A DNA stretch of 64,000 nt from Acrocarpospora corrugata (GCF_009687845.1 NZ_BLAD01000036.1:124001-188000), one strand, 5' to 3'. Counted from the stretch's first letter, positions 32,961 through 44,009 are shown. The notes: generated by a model from the letters alone, not told the origin. Numbers and translations are program-made.

Positions 32961-34205
32961 CTATCGACGGCCGGAAGCGGACGCCCGCTTGCGGGACAGC
33001 GCGTCCACACCGGCCGACAGGAGCAGCACCGCGCCGGTGACCACGTACTTGACGCTGGCGCTGTAGCCCATCAGGCCCATGCCGTTGATGACCACCGCGA
33101 CCACCGCGCCACCGAGCAGCGCGTCCAGCACCCGGCCCTTGCCGCCGAACAGGCTGGTGCCGCCGATGACGGCCGCGCCGACCGCGAACAGCAGCACGGT
33201 GCTGCCGCCCGTGTTCGGGTCCACCGAGTTGGCCCGGGAGGCGGCGATGATGCCGCCGATGGAGGCCATGAACGAACAGATCACGAAGGCGGAGATGCGG
33301 ATCCGGTCCACGTTGATACCGGCCCGCCTGGCCGCTTCCGCGTTCCCGCCGACCGCGTACACGTGCCGCCCGTAGGCGGTGCGGTGCAGCGCGAACGTCC
33401 ACACGATGAGCAGCACCAGGATCACCGGCACCACGATCGGCACGCCGCTCAGCGAGATGAGCGCAGGGTTACGGCTGCGCTCCAGGTTGAGCACGTAGAC
33501 CGCGACGCCGGAGACGACCGCCAGCGCGCCGACCCGGACCGCGATCACGGCGAAGGAGTCGGCCAGCAGGCCGCGCCCGAGCCGCCGCCGCATCTGGGTA
33601 AGCTGAATGCCCGCGTAGATGAGCACGCCGACGACCAGCACCGCCCAGCCGAGCAGCGGAGGCAGGTTGCTGTTGGCGACGGCCAGGATGGTCTCGTCCC
33701 GGATCGAGATGTTGGTGCCCTCGTCCAGCAGGATCAGCGCCACGCCCTGGAACGCCAGGAAGGCGGCCAGCGTGACCACGAACGAGGGGATGCCCAGCTT
33801 GGCGACCAGGACCCCGAGCACCAGGCCGATCAGCACGCCGGTCACCATCGCGGCCAGCACCGACAGGTACCAGGGCCAGCCCTCGTTGGTGAGCAGCACC
33901 GCCATCACGGCCGCGCAGACGCCGCTGGCGAAGCCGGCGGACAGGTCTATCTCGCCCAGCAGCAGGACGAAGACCAGGCCCATCGCGATGACCGTGACGC
34001 CGGCGCCCTGGGTGAACAGGTTGGCGAAGTTGATCGGCGACAGGAACGACGGGCTCAGCGACGCGAACACCGCGCACAGGACGACCAGGCCGATCACCGC
34101 GGGCAGCGCGCCCAGGTCACCCCCGCGCACCCGCTCGAAATAGTCCCGGACCTGCGATCCGATGGCGGGGGAGCCGGTCTTCTGCGGGCTGGTTGTCGTC
34201 GTCAT
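32961..34205 (-). CDS. xylH: Sugar ABC transporter permease (XylH-like)
   Basis: 414-aa membrane protein with 10 or more hydrophobic segments, of the RbsC/XylH permease family. Landmarks are SPINFANLFTQGAGVTVIAMG, VLLLGEIDLSAGFASG (the conserved G-E-I-D-L-S loop), PSFVVTLAAFLAFQGVAL and the EAA-like cytoplasmic loop GGNAEAARRAGINVDRI, followed by GTSLFGGKGRVLDALLGG. Forms the membrane channel with the ATPase encoded upstream, whose stop overlaps this ATG as ATGA. Sugar specificity is assigned from the binding protein. Confidence 0.9.
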   Translation of the reverse strand: MTTTTSPQKTGSPAIGSQVRDYFERVRGGDLGALPAVIGLVVLCAVFASLSPSFLSPINFANLFTQGAGVTVIAMGLVFVLLLGEIDLSAGFASGVCAAVMAVLLTNEGWPWYLSVLAAMVTGVLIGLVLGVLVAKLGIPSFVVTLAAFLAFQGVALILLDEGTNISIRDETILAVANSNLPPLLGWAVLVVGVLIYAGIQLTQMRRRLGRGLLADSFAVIAVRVGALAVVSGVAVYVLNLERSRNPALISLSGVPIVVPVILVLLIVWTFALHRTAYGRHVYAVGGNAEAARRAGINVDRIRISAFVICSFMASIGGIIAASRANSVDPNTGGSTVLLFAVGAAVIGGTSLFGGKGRVLDALLGGAVVAVVINGMGLMGYSASVKYVVTGAVLLLSAGVDALSRKRASASGRR

Positions 34206-34978
34206 GCGCTTGCTCCGTTGCCGGTTGCCAGGCCGAGCTCCCCGCTGCGCCCCGCCGTGATGAGTTCCACGATCTGGGAGTGCGTGACCTCGGAGGTCTT
34301 GACCTGGGCGGCCATCCGGCCGAGGTAAAGGGCCGCGATCCGGTCGGACACGGCGAAGACGTCATTCATGTTGTGCGAGATGAGTACCACGGCGAGGCCG
34401 TTGTCGGCCAGCCTGCGGACCAGTTCGAGCACCTGCGCGGTCTGCGCCACGCCGAGGGCGGCGGTCGGCTCGTCCAGGATGACGACCTTGCTGTTCCACA
34501 GCACGGCCTTGGCGATGGCGACGGTCTGGCGCTGGCCGCCGGACAGGCTGGAGACGTGCTGGCGGAGGGATTTCACGGTCCGCACCGACAGGCCGGCCAG
34601 CGTCTTGGCGGCCATCTCCTCCATCGTGTCCTCGTCCAGCACCAGGCCGCTCTTGCGCTCCCGGCCGAGGAACATGTTCTGCACGATGTCGAGGTTGTCG
34701 CAGAGCGCGAGGTCCTGGTAGACGATCTCGACGCCCATCGCGGCGGCGTCCCTGGGCCCGCTGACGTGGACCTTCTCGCCCGCGAAGAAATACTCCCCCG
34801 AGTCCATCGGGTGGATTCCGCCGATGCACTTCACCAGCGTGGACTTACCGGCGCCGTTATCGCCGACAAGTGCGGTCACCTCTCCGGGATACACCGAAAA
34901 AGCGACATCGTGAAGGACCTGCACGGGGCCGAAGCTCTTGTCTATTCCGCGCAGTTCCAGGACGGGTGCCTGGGACAT
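34202..34978 (-). CDS. xylG: Sugar ABC transporter ATPase, single nucleotide-binding domain (XylG-like)
   Basis: 258-aa ATPase. Walker A GDNGAGKST, Q-loop region IVYQDLALCDNLDIVQNMF, signature LSGGQRQ, Walker B VVILDEPTAALG and the H-loop LISHNMNDV are all intact. Unlike classical XylG/RbsA proteins (about 500 aa, two domains) it contains one domain only, so the functional transporter presumably uses a homodimer. GGAGA lies 5 nt before the ATG at 34978. It is coupled to the permease by an ATGA overlap. Confidence 0.9.
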   Translation of the reverse strand: MSQAPVLELRGIDKSFGPVQVLHDVAFSVYPGEVTALVGDNGAGKSTLVKCIGGIHPMDSGEYFFAGEKVHVSGPRDAAAMGVEIVYQDLALCDNLDIVQNMFLGRERKSGLVLDEDTMEEMAAKTLAGLSVRTVKSLRQHVSSLSGGQRQTVAIAKAVLWNSKVVILDEPTAALGVAQTAQVLELVRRLADNGLAVVLISHNMNDVFAVSDRIAALYLGRMAAQVKTSEVTHSQIVELITAGRSGELGLATGNGASA

Positions 34979-35048
34979 GGGCTCTCCTGGTTCCACAGTG
35001 GTACGGCTTGCGCCTTGAGAGGCGCAAGCCGTACCAGACGGAATGAAA

Positions 35049-36170
35049 CTAGCTGATTCCGGCTTCGGTGCACTTGTCGGCGAAGTCGGCGGTGCAGAGT
35101 TCTTCCTTGGTCACGAAGCCGTCGGCGACGACGTCCTTGACGCTGTCGAAGAAGATGGGCTTGGGCACCAGGAGCACGGCGGGGACGTCCGCGCCGGTCT
35201 CGGTGTCCTTGACGGTGCCGCTGGCGGCGGGCTTCTGGCCCTGGGCCAGGCCGATGGCGAGCTCGGCGGTGGCGTCGGCCTCCTGCTTGACGGCCTTGTA
35301 GACGGTCATGCACTGGTCACCGGCGAGGATGTTCTGCAGACCCTGCACGGTGGCGTCCTGGCCGGTCACCGGGACCTTGCCGTTGAGCTTGTTCTTCTTC
35401 AGCACCGAGATGGCGGCGTTGCCGAGACCGTCGTTGGCGGCCAGCACACCGGCGATCTTCGGCTCCTTGGTCAGCTGCTGCTCGAAGATCGTGCCGGCCT
35501 GGGCGTTGTCCCAGTCCGGAACGGCGTCGGCCGGACCGGCGACGTACTCACCGGCGTCGTACTTCGGCTTGAGGACGCTCTCGTAGCCCTCCTTGAACAG
35601 GGTGGCGTTGTTGTCGGTCGGCGAACCGTGCAGCTCGGCCACGACCGGCTTGTCGGCCTTCAGGTCGGTGAGGCACTTGACCAGGCCCTCGCCCTGCAGC
35701 TTGCCGACGGCGGTGTTGTCGAAGCTGACGTAGTAGTCGGCGTTGCCGCCGAGGGTGAGGCGGTCGTAGTCGATGGTCGCGACGCCCTGCGCCTTGGCCT
35801 TGTCCAGGACGGCCTTGCCGGTGCCGCTGTCCAGGTTGACGATCGCCAGCACGGTGACGCCACCGGTGATCATCTGGTCGGCGATGGTCTGGAACGCGGT
35901 CTTGTCGCCCTGCGCGTTCTGGATGTCGTAGGCCACGCCGGCGGCCTTGAAGGCCTCTTCGAGGTACTTGCGGTCGGCGGTCTCCCAGCGAGCGGAGGAC
36001 TTGCTGTCCGGGAGGATGACGCCGATCTTGCCGGGCTTCGACGCGGCGGCCGACGAGGCGGCGGGCGCGGCGCTGCTCGACGCGCCGGTGTCACCGCTCT
36101 CGCCCCCGCACGCGGTGAGGCCGAGGGAAAGTGCCGCGACCGCGGCGATGCTGAGGATCCCCTTGCGCAT
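35049..36170 (-). CDS. xylF: D-xylose-type ABC transporter substrate-binding lipoprotein (XylF-like)
   Basis: 373-aa lipoprotein with lipobox LTAC (Cys about 21) and a Ser/Ala linker, followed by a type I periplasmic-binding fold. Sequence blocks IGVILPDSKSSARWETADR, QGDKTAFQTIADQMI, the YDRLTLGGNADYYVSFDN region and NDGLGNAAISVLKK match XylF more than RbsB. Two Cys pairs near the C-terminus may be oxidised. First gene of the operon xylF-xylG-xylH-ROK; 70 bp separate it from xylG. AAAGGA precedes the ATG at some distance. Xylose is the most likely ligand, but other pentoses cannot be excluded. Confidence 0.9.
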   Translation of the reverse strand: MRKGILSIAAVAALSLGLTACGGESGDTGASSSAAPAASSAAASKPGKIGVILPDSKSSARWETADRKYLEEAFKAAGVAYDIQNAQGDKTAFQTIADQMITGGVTVLAIVNLDSGTGKAVLDKAKAQGVATIDYDRLTLGGNADYYVSFDNTAVGKLQGEGLVKCLTDLKADKPVVAELHGSPTDNNATLFKEGYESVLKPKYDAGEYVAGPADAVPDWDNAQAGTIFEQQLTKEPKIAGVLAANDGLGNAAISVLKKNKLNGKVPVTGQDATVQGLQNILAGDQCMTVYKAVKQEADATAELAIGLAQGQKPAASGTVKDTETGADVPAVLLVPKPIFFDSVKDVVADGFVTKEELCTADFADKCTEAGIS

Positions 36171-36220
36171 GATGCGTGGGTCCTTTCTCTGGCTGGGGGT
36201 CTATGGGGGGTGGGAGTCCA

Positions 36221-36328
36221 TCACCGAAGTGGTGAATGTTGTTTGGGACAACGTAAGCCAGGACCAAAGGGGGAGGTAGACACAGGACGGTAACGTTTGT
36301 TGTCTGCGGTAACAATGAAGAAACATTG
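36221..36328. promoter_or_regulatory. Cluster of dyads upstream of xylF (candidate ROK operators)
   Basis: Several short inverted repeats are stacked 50-160 bp ahead of xylF: TCACC-N5-GGTGA (36221-36235), GTTGT-N5-ACAAC (36238-36252), TTGTT-N9-AACAA (36297-36315), CAATG-N6-CATTG (36313-36328), plus two GGTAAC copies. The first two have centres 17 bp apart. The ROK regulator of the operon is the obvious candidate to bind here, but its site is not established. Confidence 0.45.
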
Positions 36329-36411
36329 GACAAATCCACCTACGTCCAGCGAGGACACCGGTTGATCACCTGCCGGACCCCTGGAGGTCACCTGCTCAGG
36401 AATGCGGAAAA

Positions 36412-36436
36412 CCGCCCGTCGTGGTGCGACGGGCGG
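36412..36436 (-). terminator. Terminator after acnA
   Basis: A perfect 10-bp stem CCGCCCGTCG/CGACGGGCGG with a 5-nt loop, followed on the minus strand by TTTTCC, 22 bp after the acnA stop. Confidence 0.8.
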
Positions 36437-36458
36437 CTCTCTGTGGGCCTGGTAGGGG

Positions 36459-39245
<2,787 letters not shown>

Positions 39246-39321
39246 GAAGTCTCGCCTCCCCAAGGGTTCTGGTCCTAAGTCGCTCTCGCATCCTCCCGCA
39301 CCGCCCGGCCACGCCGGTCAG

Positions 39322-39340
39322 TCAGGTATGCCTAACCCGA
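39322..39340. promoter_or_regulatory. DtxR/IdeR iron-box-like sequence upstream of acnA
   Basis: TCAGGTATGCCTAACCCGA matches the consensus TTAGGTTAGSCTAACCTAA at about 13-14 of 19 positions, best in the AGGT and CCTAACC halves. It is 77-95 bp upstream of the acnA start. Imperfect, so a weak call. Confidence 0.3.
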
Positions 39341-39352
39341 GAGCGAATAATG

Positions 39353-39381
39353 TCTCGACACCAAGATATCTCGACATCAAG
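39353..39381. repeat. 16-bp-period direct repeat in the acnA promoter region
   Basis: TCTCGACAYCAAG occurs at 39353-39365 and 39369-39381, separated by 3 bp and including the palindrome AGATATCT across the joint. The position, directly upstream of acnA and ending at the stop of the next gene, suggests a tandem regulator site. Confidence 0.55.
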
Positions 39382-40107
39382 CTACCCGCTGGTAACACCC
39401 AGGCGTAAGAACAACAAAACCACGACGGCGACCGACAGCACCGGGGCCAGGATGTTCTGCTCGAACCGCTTCCCGGTCTTGAACCCGATGTCGTACGGCA
39501 GCAGCCACTTGCCCGGAATCGGCCACAGCACCGGGCACCCGCGCTCGGTCAGGCAGTCCCCCAGCACATGGACGAGACATCCGATCCCGATGGCGAACCC
39601 CAGCCAGGCATACTGCACCCCCAGCGTGAGGAAGGTGGCGAACAGCCCGGCCGTCAGCCCGATGTTGACCAGCGCCGAGGTGAACTTCTTCCCCGGCACC
39701 CCGATCCCGATGGCCCGCAGCGCCAGCCCGATGGCCAGGACCACGATGACGTCCCGCCCGATCGGATAGTTCTGCGCCAGGAAGTGCGCCCCCACGCCCA
39801 GGCCCAGCGCGAACAGCAGCGAGTGGGTGGCGTGCCGGTGCCCCCCGCTGATCACGTTCACCGCCTTGCTCAGCGCCCAGGTGACCGGCCCGAACGTCTG
39901 GGCGATGGTGGCGCTCGGATGATCGAGGTCGGGCAGCATCGCCGCGCCCGCGCAGATCAGCGCCCCCGCCACCAACTCGGCCGGCGTCAGCGCCGACCCC
40001 ACCACCGTCGCCAGCTCGGGGGCGACAACCGTCGGCAACGCGACAAGCCCCGGGGCGACACCCAGCCAGACCACGGCTCCGCTGAGCGCATGCGAATGCC
40101 CCATCAT
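39382..40107 (-). CDS. Membrane-bound metal-dependent hydrolase-like protein (YdjM/DUF457)
   Basis: 241-aa polytopic membrane protein. It begins MMGHSHALSGAVVWLGVAP and has LPDLDHPSATIAQTFGP, SGGHRHATHSLLFALGLG and VHVLGDCLTERGCPVLWPI, the His/Asp pattern of the YdjM (DUF457, LexA-regulated in E. coli) family. Six or so hydrophobic segments. Its exact reaction is not known. The start at 40107 (two adjacent ATGs) is chosen because the conserved GHSHALSG should be at the N-terminus; the frame is open farther upstream but that part is unlike the family. Confidence 0.85.
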   Translation of the reverse strand: MMGHSHALSGAVVWLGVAPGLVALPTVVAPELATVVGSALTPAELVAGALICAGAAMLPDLDHPSATIAQTFGPVTWALSKAVNVISGGHRHATHSLLFALGLGVGAHFLAQNYPIGRDVIVVLAIGLALRAIGIGVPGKKFTSALVNIGLTAGLFATFLTLGVQYAWLGFAIGIGCLVHVLGDCLTERGCPVLWPIPGKWLLPYDIGFKTGKRFEQNILAPVLSVAVVVLLFLRLGVTSG

Positions 40108-40184
40108 GCGTAGATCACGACCCCGGATGCTACGGCAAAGGTCCGACAAAATTGCGGACCACGGGCGGCGTGTCAGCACGCGAA

Positions 40185-40244
40185 GACGGGGTTGTTCCGC
40201 TCCAAGAGCACCCCCCAGCCCTCTCAGAGCAGAACAACCCCGTC
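40185..40244. repeat. Large interrupted inverted repeat between YdjM and PadR genes
   Basis: Two 18-bp arms (40185-40202 and 40227-40244) pair with one mismatch: GACGGGGTTGTTC perfectly paired, then one mismatch, then GCTC/GAGC, around a 24-nt loop. It is the strongest long-range dyad in a non-coding part of the window. It has no coding gene upstream on the plus strand to terminate, so it may be the terminator of an unrecognised small RNA, a regulatory RNA structure, or the remnant ends of a small transposable element. Confidence 0.6.
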
Positions 40245-40320
40245 TGTGAGTTGTAACGGCCTGGTATCGGTGGATGTTCCCGAGCCATCCCATCAATTTT
40301 TAGTGACCTACGTCACGATG

Positions 40321-40348
40321 TTGCCAGAAAGAATGTTCGCGATATATC
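40321..40348 (+). promoter_or_regulatory. PadR promoter with overlapping GATATATC palindrome
   Basis: TTGCCA (40321-40326), 16-bp spacer, TATATC (40343-40348). The -10 lies within the perfect palindrome GATATATC (40341-40348), a good position for PadR autorepression. A related GTATATC occurs downstream of the operon at 41624-41630. Confidence 0.45.
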
Positions 40349-40392
40349 TTTGAGGCATCGAGAGAGGTCGAGTAGAACAGTTGGGGGAAGTC

Positions 40393-41082
40393 ATGACTTC
40401 TGCACACACCATGGGCGGGCCCTGGGGGCAGCCCCACGAAATCCATCGCCATCTGCGCGAGGCGGCACAGCTGCTCAGCGCCGCGTGGCACGACGGTCCC
40501 GGCGGGCCGCGCGAGCAGCGGCACCGCGGCCACCGGCACGGCTGGGGCGGCCCCGGATTCGGTCCCGGCGGCCCGTTCGGGCCCGGATTCCTGTTCGGCG
40601 GCGGGCGCGGCTTCGGCCGGGGACAGCGCAAGGCCAAGCGCGGCGACGTGCGGGCCGCCATCCTGGCCCTGCTGGCCGAGGAGCCGCGCAACGGCTACCA
40701 GATCATCCAGGAGATCGCCGAGCGCAGCCAGGGCGGCTGGAAGCCGAGCCCCGGCGCGGTCTACCCGGCGCTCCAGCAGCTCACCGACGAGGGCCTGGTC
40801 CTCGCCCAGGAGATCGACGGGCGCAAGACCTTCCGGCTCACCGAGGCCGGGCAGGCCTACATCGCCGAGCACGCGCACGAGGTCCGCGCGCCGTGGGAGG
40901 AGATGACGCCGGACATCGGCGAGGACGTGCACGAGCTGTTCGACCTGTCCAGGCAGGCCGCCTCCGCGCTGTTCCAGATCGCCCAGGGCGGCTCGGACAG
41001 CCAGATCCGGCAGGCCAAGCAGATCCTGGCCGAGACCAGGCGCAAGCTCTACCAGGTGCTGGCCGACGGCGACGAGGAGTGA
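40393..41082 (+). CDS. PadR-family transcriptional regulator
   Basis: 229-aa regulator. An N-terminal His/Gly-rich stretch of about 70 residues (REQRHRGHRHGWGG, GPGFGPGGPFGPG) precedes the PadR winged helix at about 80-160: AKRGDVRAAILALLAEEPRNGYQIIQEI, WKPSPGAVYPALQQLTDEGLV, GRKTFRLTEAG. A helical dimerisation tail follows. The His/Gly-rich leader could bind a metal. The ATG at 40393 has GGGGA 6 nt upstream. The next gene follows after 6 nt; co-transcription of a PadR gene with a small membrane protein is common and suggests control of membrane stress or export. Confidence 0.9.
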   Translation: MTSAHTMGGPWGQPHEIHRHLREAAQLLSAAWHDGPGGPREQRHRGHRHGWGGPGFGPGGPFGPGFLFGGGRGFGRGQRKAKRGDVRAAILALLAEEPRNGYQIIQEIAERSQGGWKPSPGAVYPALQQLTDEGLVLAQEIDGRKTFRLTEAGQAYIAEHAHEVRAPWEEMTPDIGEDVHELFDLSRQAASALFQIAQGGSDSQIRQAKQILAETRRKLYQVLADGDEE

Positions 41083-41088
41083 TCGGCG

Positions 41089-41607
41089 ATGCCCGCTGGA
41101 TTCGACCGGCCCCCGTCCAGGAGTGACCTCCGGATCGGGGATCGGGAACGGGACCAGGTGACCTCGGCCCTGCACGACGCGTTCGCGCAGGGCCGGATCA
41201 CCCGCGAGGAGCTTGACGAGCGGCTGGAGACGACGCTCACCGCCCGGACCGCCGGCGATCTGCGCACGGTGCTGGCCGATCTGGTCAGCGCGGACGATCC
41301 GGTCAATCCGGTGAGTCCGCTGCCGGGCCCGCCGTACCCCTACCGGGGGGATCTGGCGACCTGGGGGCATCACTACGCGATGGCGCGGCGGCACGCCGAC
41401 CGGCGGGCCGAGCGCCGGGCGCACCATGCGCACTGGGCGGGGCGGCGGCGGTCGGGGCCGCCGCCGCTGGTGCCCGCGATCCTGGTGTTCCTGCTGATCG
41501 CCGGCGCGGTGACGGGTTCGCTGTTCATCGTGCTCAAGGTGGCCATGTTCGTGCTGATCGGATCGGTCGTCTTCGGGATCGTGCGGCACCGGCACGCCCG
41601 CCGCTAA
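41089..41607 (+). CDS. DUF1707 domain protein with two C-terminal membrane helices
   Basis: 172-aa protein. The N-terminal DUF1707 domain (about 12-65) reads LRIGDRERDQVTSALHDAFA QGRITREELDERLE, a SHOCT-like element. A Pro/Tyr and then Arg/His-rich linker precedes a hydrophobic hairpin (LVPAILVFLLIAGAVTG and LKVAMFVLIGSVVFGI). GAGGAG overlaps the upstream stop region and serves the ATG. It is in an operon with padR. The domain is thought to mediate oligomerisation or membrane association; its role is unknown. Confidence 0.85.
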   Translation: MPAGFDRPPSRSDLRIGDRERDQVTSALHDAFAQGRITREELDERLETTLTARTAGDLRTVLADLVSADDPVNPVSPLPGPPYPYRGDLATWGHHYAMARRHADRRAERRAHHAHWAGRRRSGPPPLVPAILVFLLIAGAVTGSLFIVLKVAMFVLIGSVVFGIVRHRHARR

Positions 41608-41642
41608 TTCAAGAAATAACGTCGTATATCGGGATTTGGGTC

Positions 41643-41671
41643 TTGACGCGTTATTGCCGTCATTCAACGAT
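41643..41671 (+). promoter_or_regulatory. Candidate promoter of the DUF6879 gene
   Basis: TTGACG (41643-41648), 17-bp spacer, AACGAT (41666-41671). The -35 is good and the -10 poor. The GTG start is 45 bp downstream with a strong GAGGAGG. Confidence 0.4.
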
Positions 41672-41715
41672 CAATCCGGCGCGGACAACTGCATAGCTGC
41701 CGAGGAGGCCCGTCG

Positions 41716-42327
41716 GTGCGAGAGACATGCCGGAGCGATGACGTGTTCACGCGGATTCGCCAGGCCGGCGGGCTGACCATGGACCGGGGCGAGTACAGCG
41801 CCGACTTCTACGGCGTGTACCGGGAGATGGAGGGCGTGCTCTGGAAGCTGGAGCGCGCCCAGTACTTTCACGAGCCCTACTCCAAGAGCTGGGTGGCCTG
41901 GGCGGAGGGCGACTGGGACCGTTCCCTGGCCCTGATCGAGGCCGCCTCAGCCGAGTACGAGGCCGACCTGTCCCCCCGGGTGGAGCTGCGCCGGCTCCGC
42001 ATCGTCGAACGTCCGCTGAGCCCGTACCTGGCCTGGGAACTGCGGGTGCTGGCGGCCCGCGCGACCGCCGGCGAGAAGGCCCGGGTCCTGGACGCGGACG
42101 CCGTACGCCACCTGGAGCGGGACCGGCCACTGCCCGAACTGCTGATCCCCGCCGGCGACCTGATGTACGAGATCCTCTACGACCGCGGCGGTTCCCACGT
42201 CGGCGGACGCCGGATCCACGACCGCGAACTCATCGAACCCTGCCTGACCCTCCTCACCGACCTGTACGGCCAGGCCGAGGAACTCCCCGCCTACCTGGAC
42301 AGGGAACCCCTACCCCATCTCCTCTAG
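41716..42327 (+). CDS. DUF6879 family protein
   Basis: 203-aa soluble protein matching the actinobacterial DUF6879 family: VLWKLERAQYFHEPYSKSWV, AWAEGDWDRSLALIEAA, RLRIVERPLSPYLAWEL and the C-terminal DLMYEILYDRGGSHVGGRRI. The family is usually near an XRE regulator and a DUF397 protein; neither is adjacent here. Function unknown. A GTG start with GAGGAGG about 8 nt upstream. It converges on the sugar porter and overlaps it by 18 bp. Confidence 0.75.
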   Translation: MRETCRSDDVFTRIRQAGGLTMDRGEYSADFYGVYREMEGVLWKLERAQYFHEPYSKSWVAWAEGDWDRSLALIEAASAEYEADLSPRVELRRLRIVERPLSPYLAWELRVLAARATAGEKARVLDADAVRHLERDRPLPELLIPAGDLMYEILYDRGGSHVGGRRIHDRELIEPCLTLLTDLYGQAEELPAYLDREPLPHLL

Positions 42328-43716
42328 CGCCCGCCCCTTCGTCTCCCTGACCAGGAACAACACGAACAACAACGAAAGCACCGCGAAACCGGCGTACGCC
42401 AGGTACGTCAGCGCCAGATTCCACTCGGACAACGCCGGGAAAGTCACCGTGACCAGCCAGTTCGCCAGCCACTGCGCCGCGGCGGCGACGGACAGCGCGG
42501 CGGCCCTGAGCCGGTTCGGGAAGATCTCCCCCAGCAGCACCCAGACCACCACCCCCCACGACAGCGCGAAGAACAGCACGAAGCAGTTGGCCGCGACCAG
42601 CGCCACCGCGCCCTGGAACCCGGGCAGCGTCACGGCGCCCTCGACCAGCCTCCCGGCGCTGAACGCCCAGGCCGCGACCGCCAGCGACACCGCCATCCCG
42701 GCCGAGCCGACCAGCAGCAGCGGGCGGCGGCCGAGCCGGTCCACCAGCGCGATCGCGACCAGCGTGCCGACCAGGTTGATGATCGAGCTGGAGAAGCTGA
42801 TCAGCAGCGAGTCGGCCTGGTTGATCCCGACCGACTGCCACAGCACCGACGAGTAGTAGAAGATCACGTTGATGCCGACCAGCTGCTGGAAGACCGACAG
42901 GATGACGCCGATCCAGACGATCGGCAGCAGCCCGAACCGGGGCCCGCGCAGGTCGGACAGGCGCGGCCGGCGCTCGCCGCGGAGCACGGCCGAGATCTCC
43001 GCCACCCGAGCGTCCAGGTCGACGTGCGCGCCCTCGACCTGGCGCAGCACCTCGCGCACCCGCTCATCCCGGCCGGCCGCGATCAGGAACCGCGGCGACT
43101 CGGGGATGACCAGCGCGAACGCCAGGTACGCCAGCGCGGGCGCCAGGCAGGCCCCGAGCATCCACTGCCACGCCTGCAGCGGGCCCAGGGCGTTGTTCAC
43201 CTCGCCCCCCGCCCACTGCGCGATCCCGTAGTTGACCAGCTGGGACACCGCGATGCCGAGCACGATGGCGAGCTGCTGGAAGGAGCCGAGCCGCCCCCGG
43301 TAGGCGGGCGGCGCGACCTCGGCGATGTAGGCGGGACCGATCACCGACGCCATCCCGATCGCGATCCCGGCCAGCACCCGCCAGAGCGCCAGGTCCCAGA
43401 TCGCGAACGGCAGCATCTGCCCGACCGAGCTGATCGCGAACAGCGCCGCGGCCACCTGCATGGTCCTGATCCGGCCCCACCGGTCGGCCAGCCGCCCGGC
43501 GAACCAGGCGCCGGCGGCCGAGCCGAGTAGGGCGATCGCGACCACGAACCCGATCGTGACCGGGCCGACGCGGAAGTGGCGCTGGATGCCGACCACCGCG
43601 CCGTTGATCACCGCGCTGTCGTAGCCGAACAGGAAGCCGCCGATGGCCGCCGCCGCGGTGATGAACACCACCCGCCCGAGGTGTTCCTGCTTCGCTCCCG
43701 CCGGCGATCTCCCCAT
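42310..43716 (-). CDS. Sugar porter of the MFS (GlcP/XylE-like)
   Basis: 468-aa transporter with 12 predicted helices. Sugar-porter signatures are present: GGFLFGYDSAVINGAVVGI, the A-loop GRLADRWGRIR, PESPRFLIAAGR, QQLVGINVIFYYSSVLW, VDRLGRRPLLL and the C-terminal RETKGRALEEM. It should import a hexose or pentose with protons. The ATG at 43716 has only a weak AGGG. Single-gene unit; no sugar-catabolic gene adjoins it. Confidence 0.92.
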   Translation of the reverse strand: MGRSPAGAKQEHLGRVVFITAAAAIGGFLFGYDSAVINGAVVGIQRHFRVGPVTIGFVVAIALLGSAAGAWFAGRLADRWGRIRTMQVAAALFAISSVGQMLPFAIWDLALWRVLAGIAIGMASVIGPAYIAEVAPPAYRGRLGSFQQLAIVLGIAVSQLVNYGIAQWAGGEVNNALGPLQAWQWMLGACLAPALAYLAFALVIPESPRFLIAAGRDERVREVLRQVEGAHVDLDARVAEISAVLRGERRPRLSDLRGPRFGLLPIVWIGVILSVFQQLVGINVIFYYSSVLWQSVGINQADSLLISFSSSIINLVGTLVAIALVDRLGRRPLLLVGSAGMAVSLAVAAWAFSAGRLVEGAVTLPGFQGAVALVAANCFVLFFALSWGVVVWVLLGEIFPNRLRAAALSVAAAAQWLANWLVTVTFPALSEWNLALTYLAYAGFAVLSLLFVLFLVRETKGRALEEMG

Positions 43717-43746
43717 GCCCTGGGTGCCTGCCCCGGAAAACCGGGC

Positions 43747-43890
43747 TTAGTCGATCCGGATGCGGCTCCTATGGCAGACCGCGCAGATCTGGACGTGGAC
43801 GCGCCCGATCTGTTCGGCATCCTGCCAGTCGTGCCGAAAGTGGAACCACCGCCGGCGCCGCCGCCACCAATCACCGCCCGTTTGGTTCAT
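43747..43890 (-). CDS. Small basic CxxC protein
   Basis: 47-aa frame on the minus strand: MNQTGGDWWRRRRRWFHFRH followed by DWQDAEQIGRVHVQICAVC and HRSRIRID. The Trp/Arg/His-rich start, one CxxC and a basic end resemble short actinobacterial and phage proteins with half a zinc ribbon. There is no clear Shine-Dalgarno before the ATG at 43890; a GTG at 43908 is an alternative. It lies between pnkp and the sugar porter, same direction as both. Coding status is likely but not certain. Confidence 0.5.
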   Translation of the reverse strand: MNQTGGDWWRRRRRWFHFRHDWQDAEQIGRVHVQICAVCHRSRIRID

Positions 43891-44009
43891 GAGTGATCGC
43901 ACGCTCACGCTCTGTTGCCTCACTCGATCGTAAGGCCAATTCCGGGCAGAGTCTCGCGTCGGAGTTGCCGATTTCTTGGCCGAATATTGCGCGCGATCAA
44001 TATGGCTGG

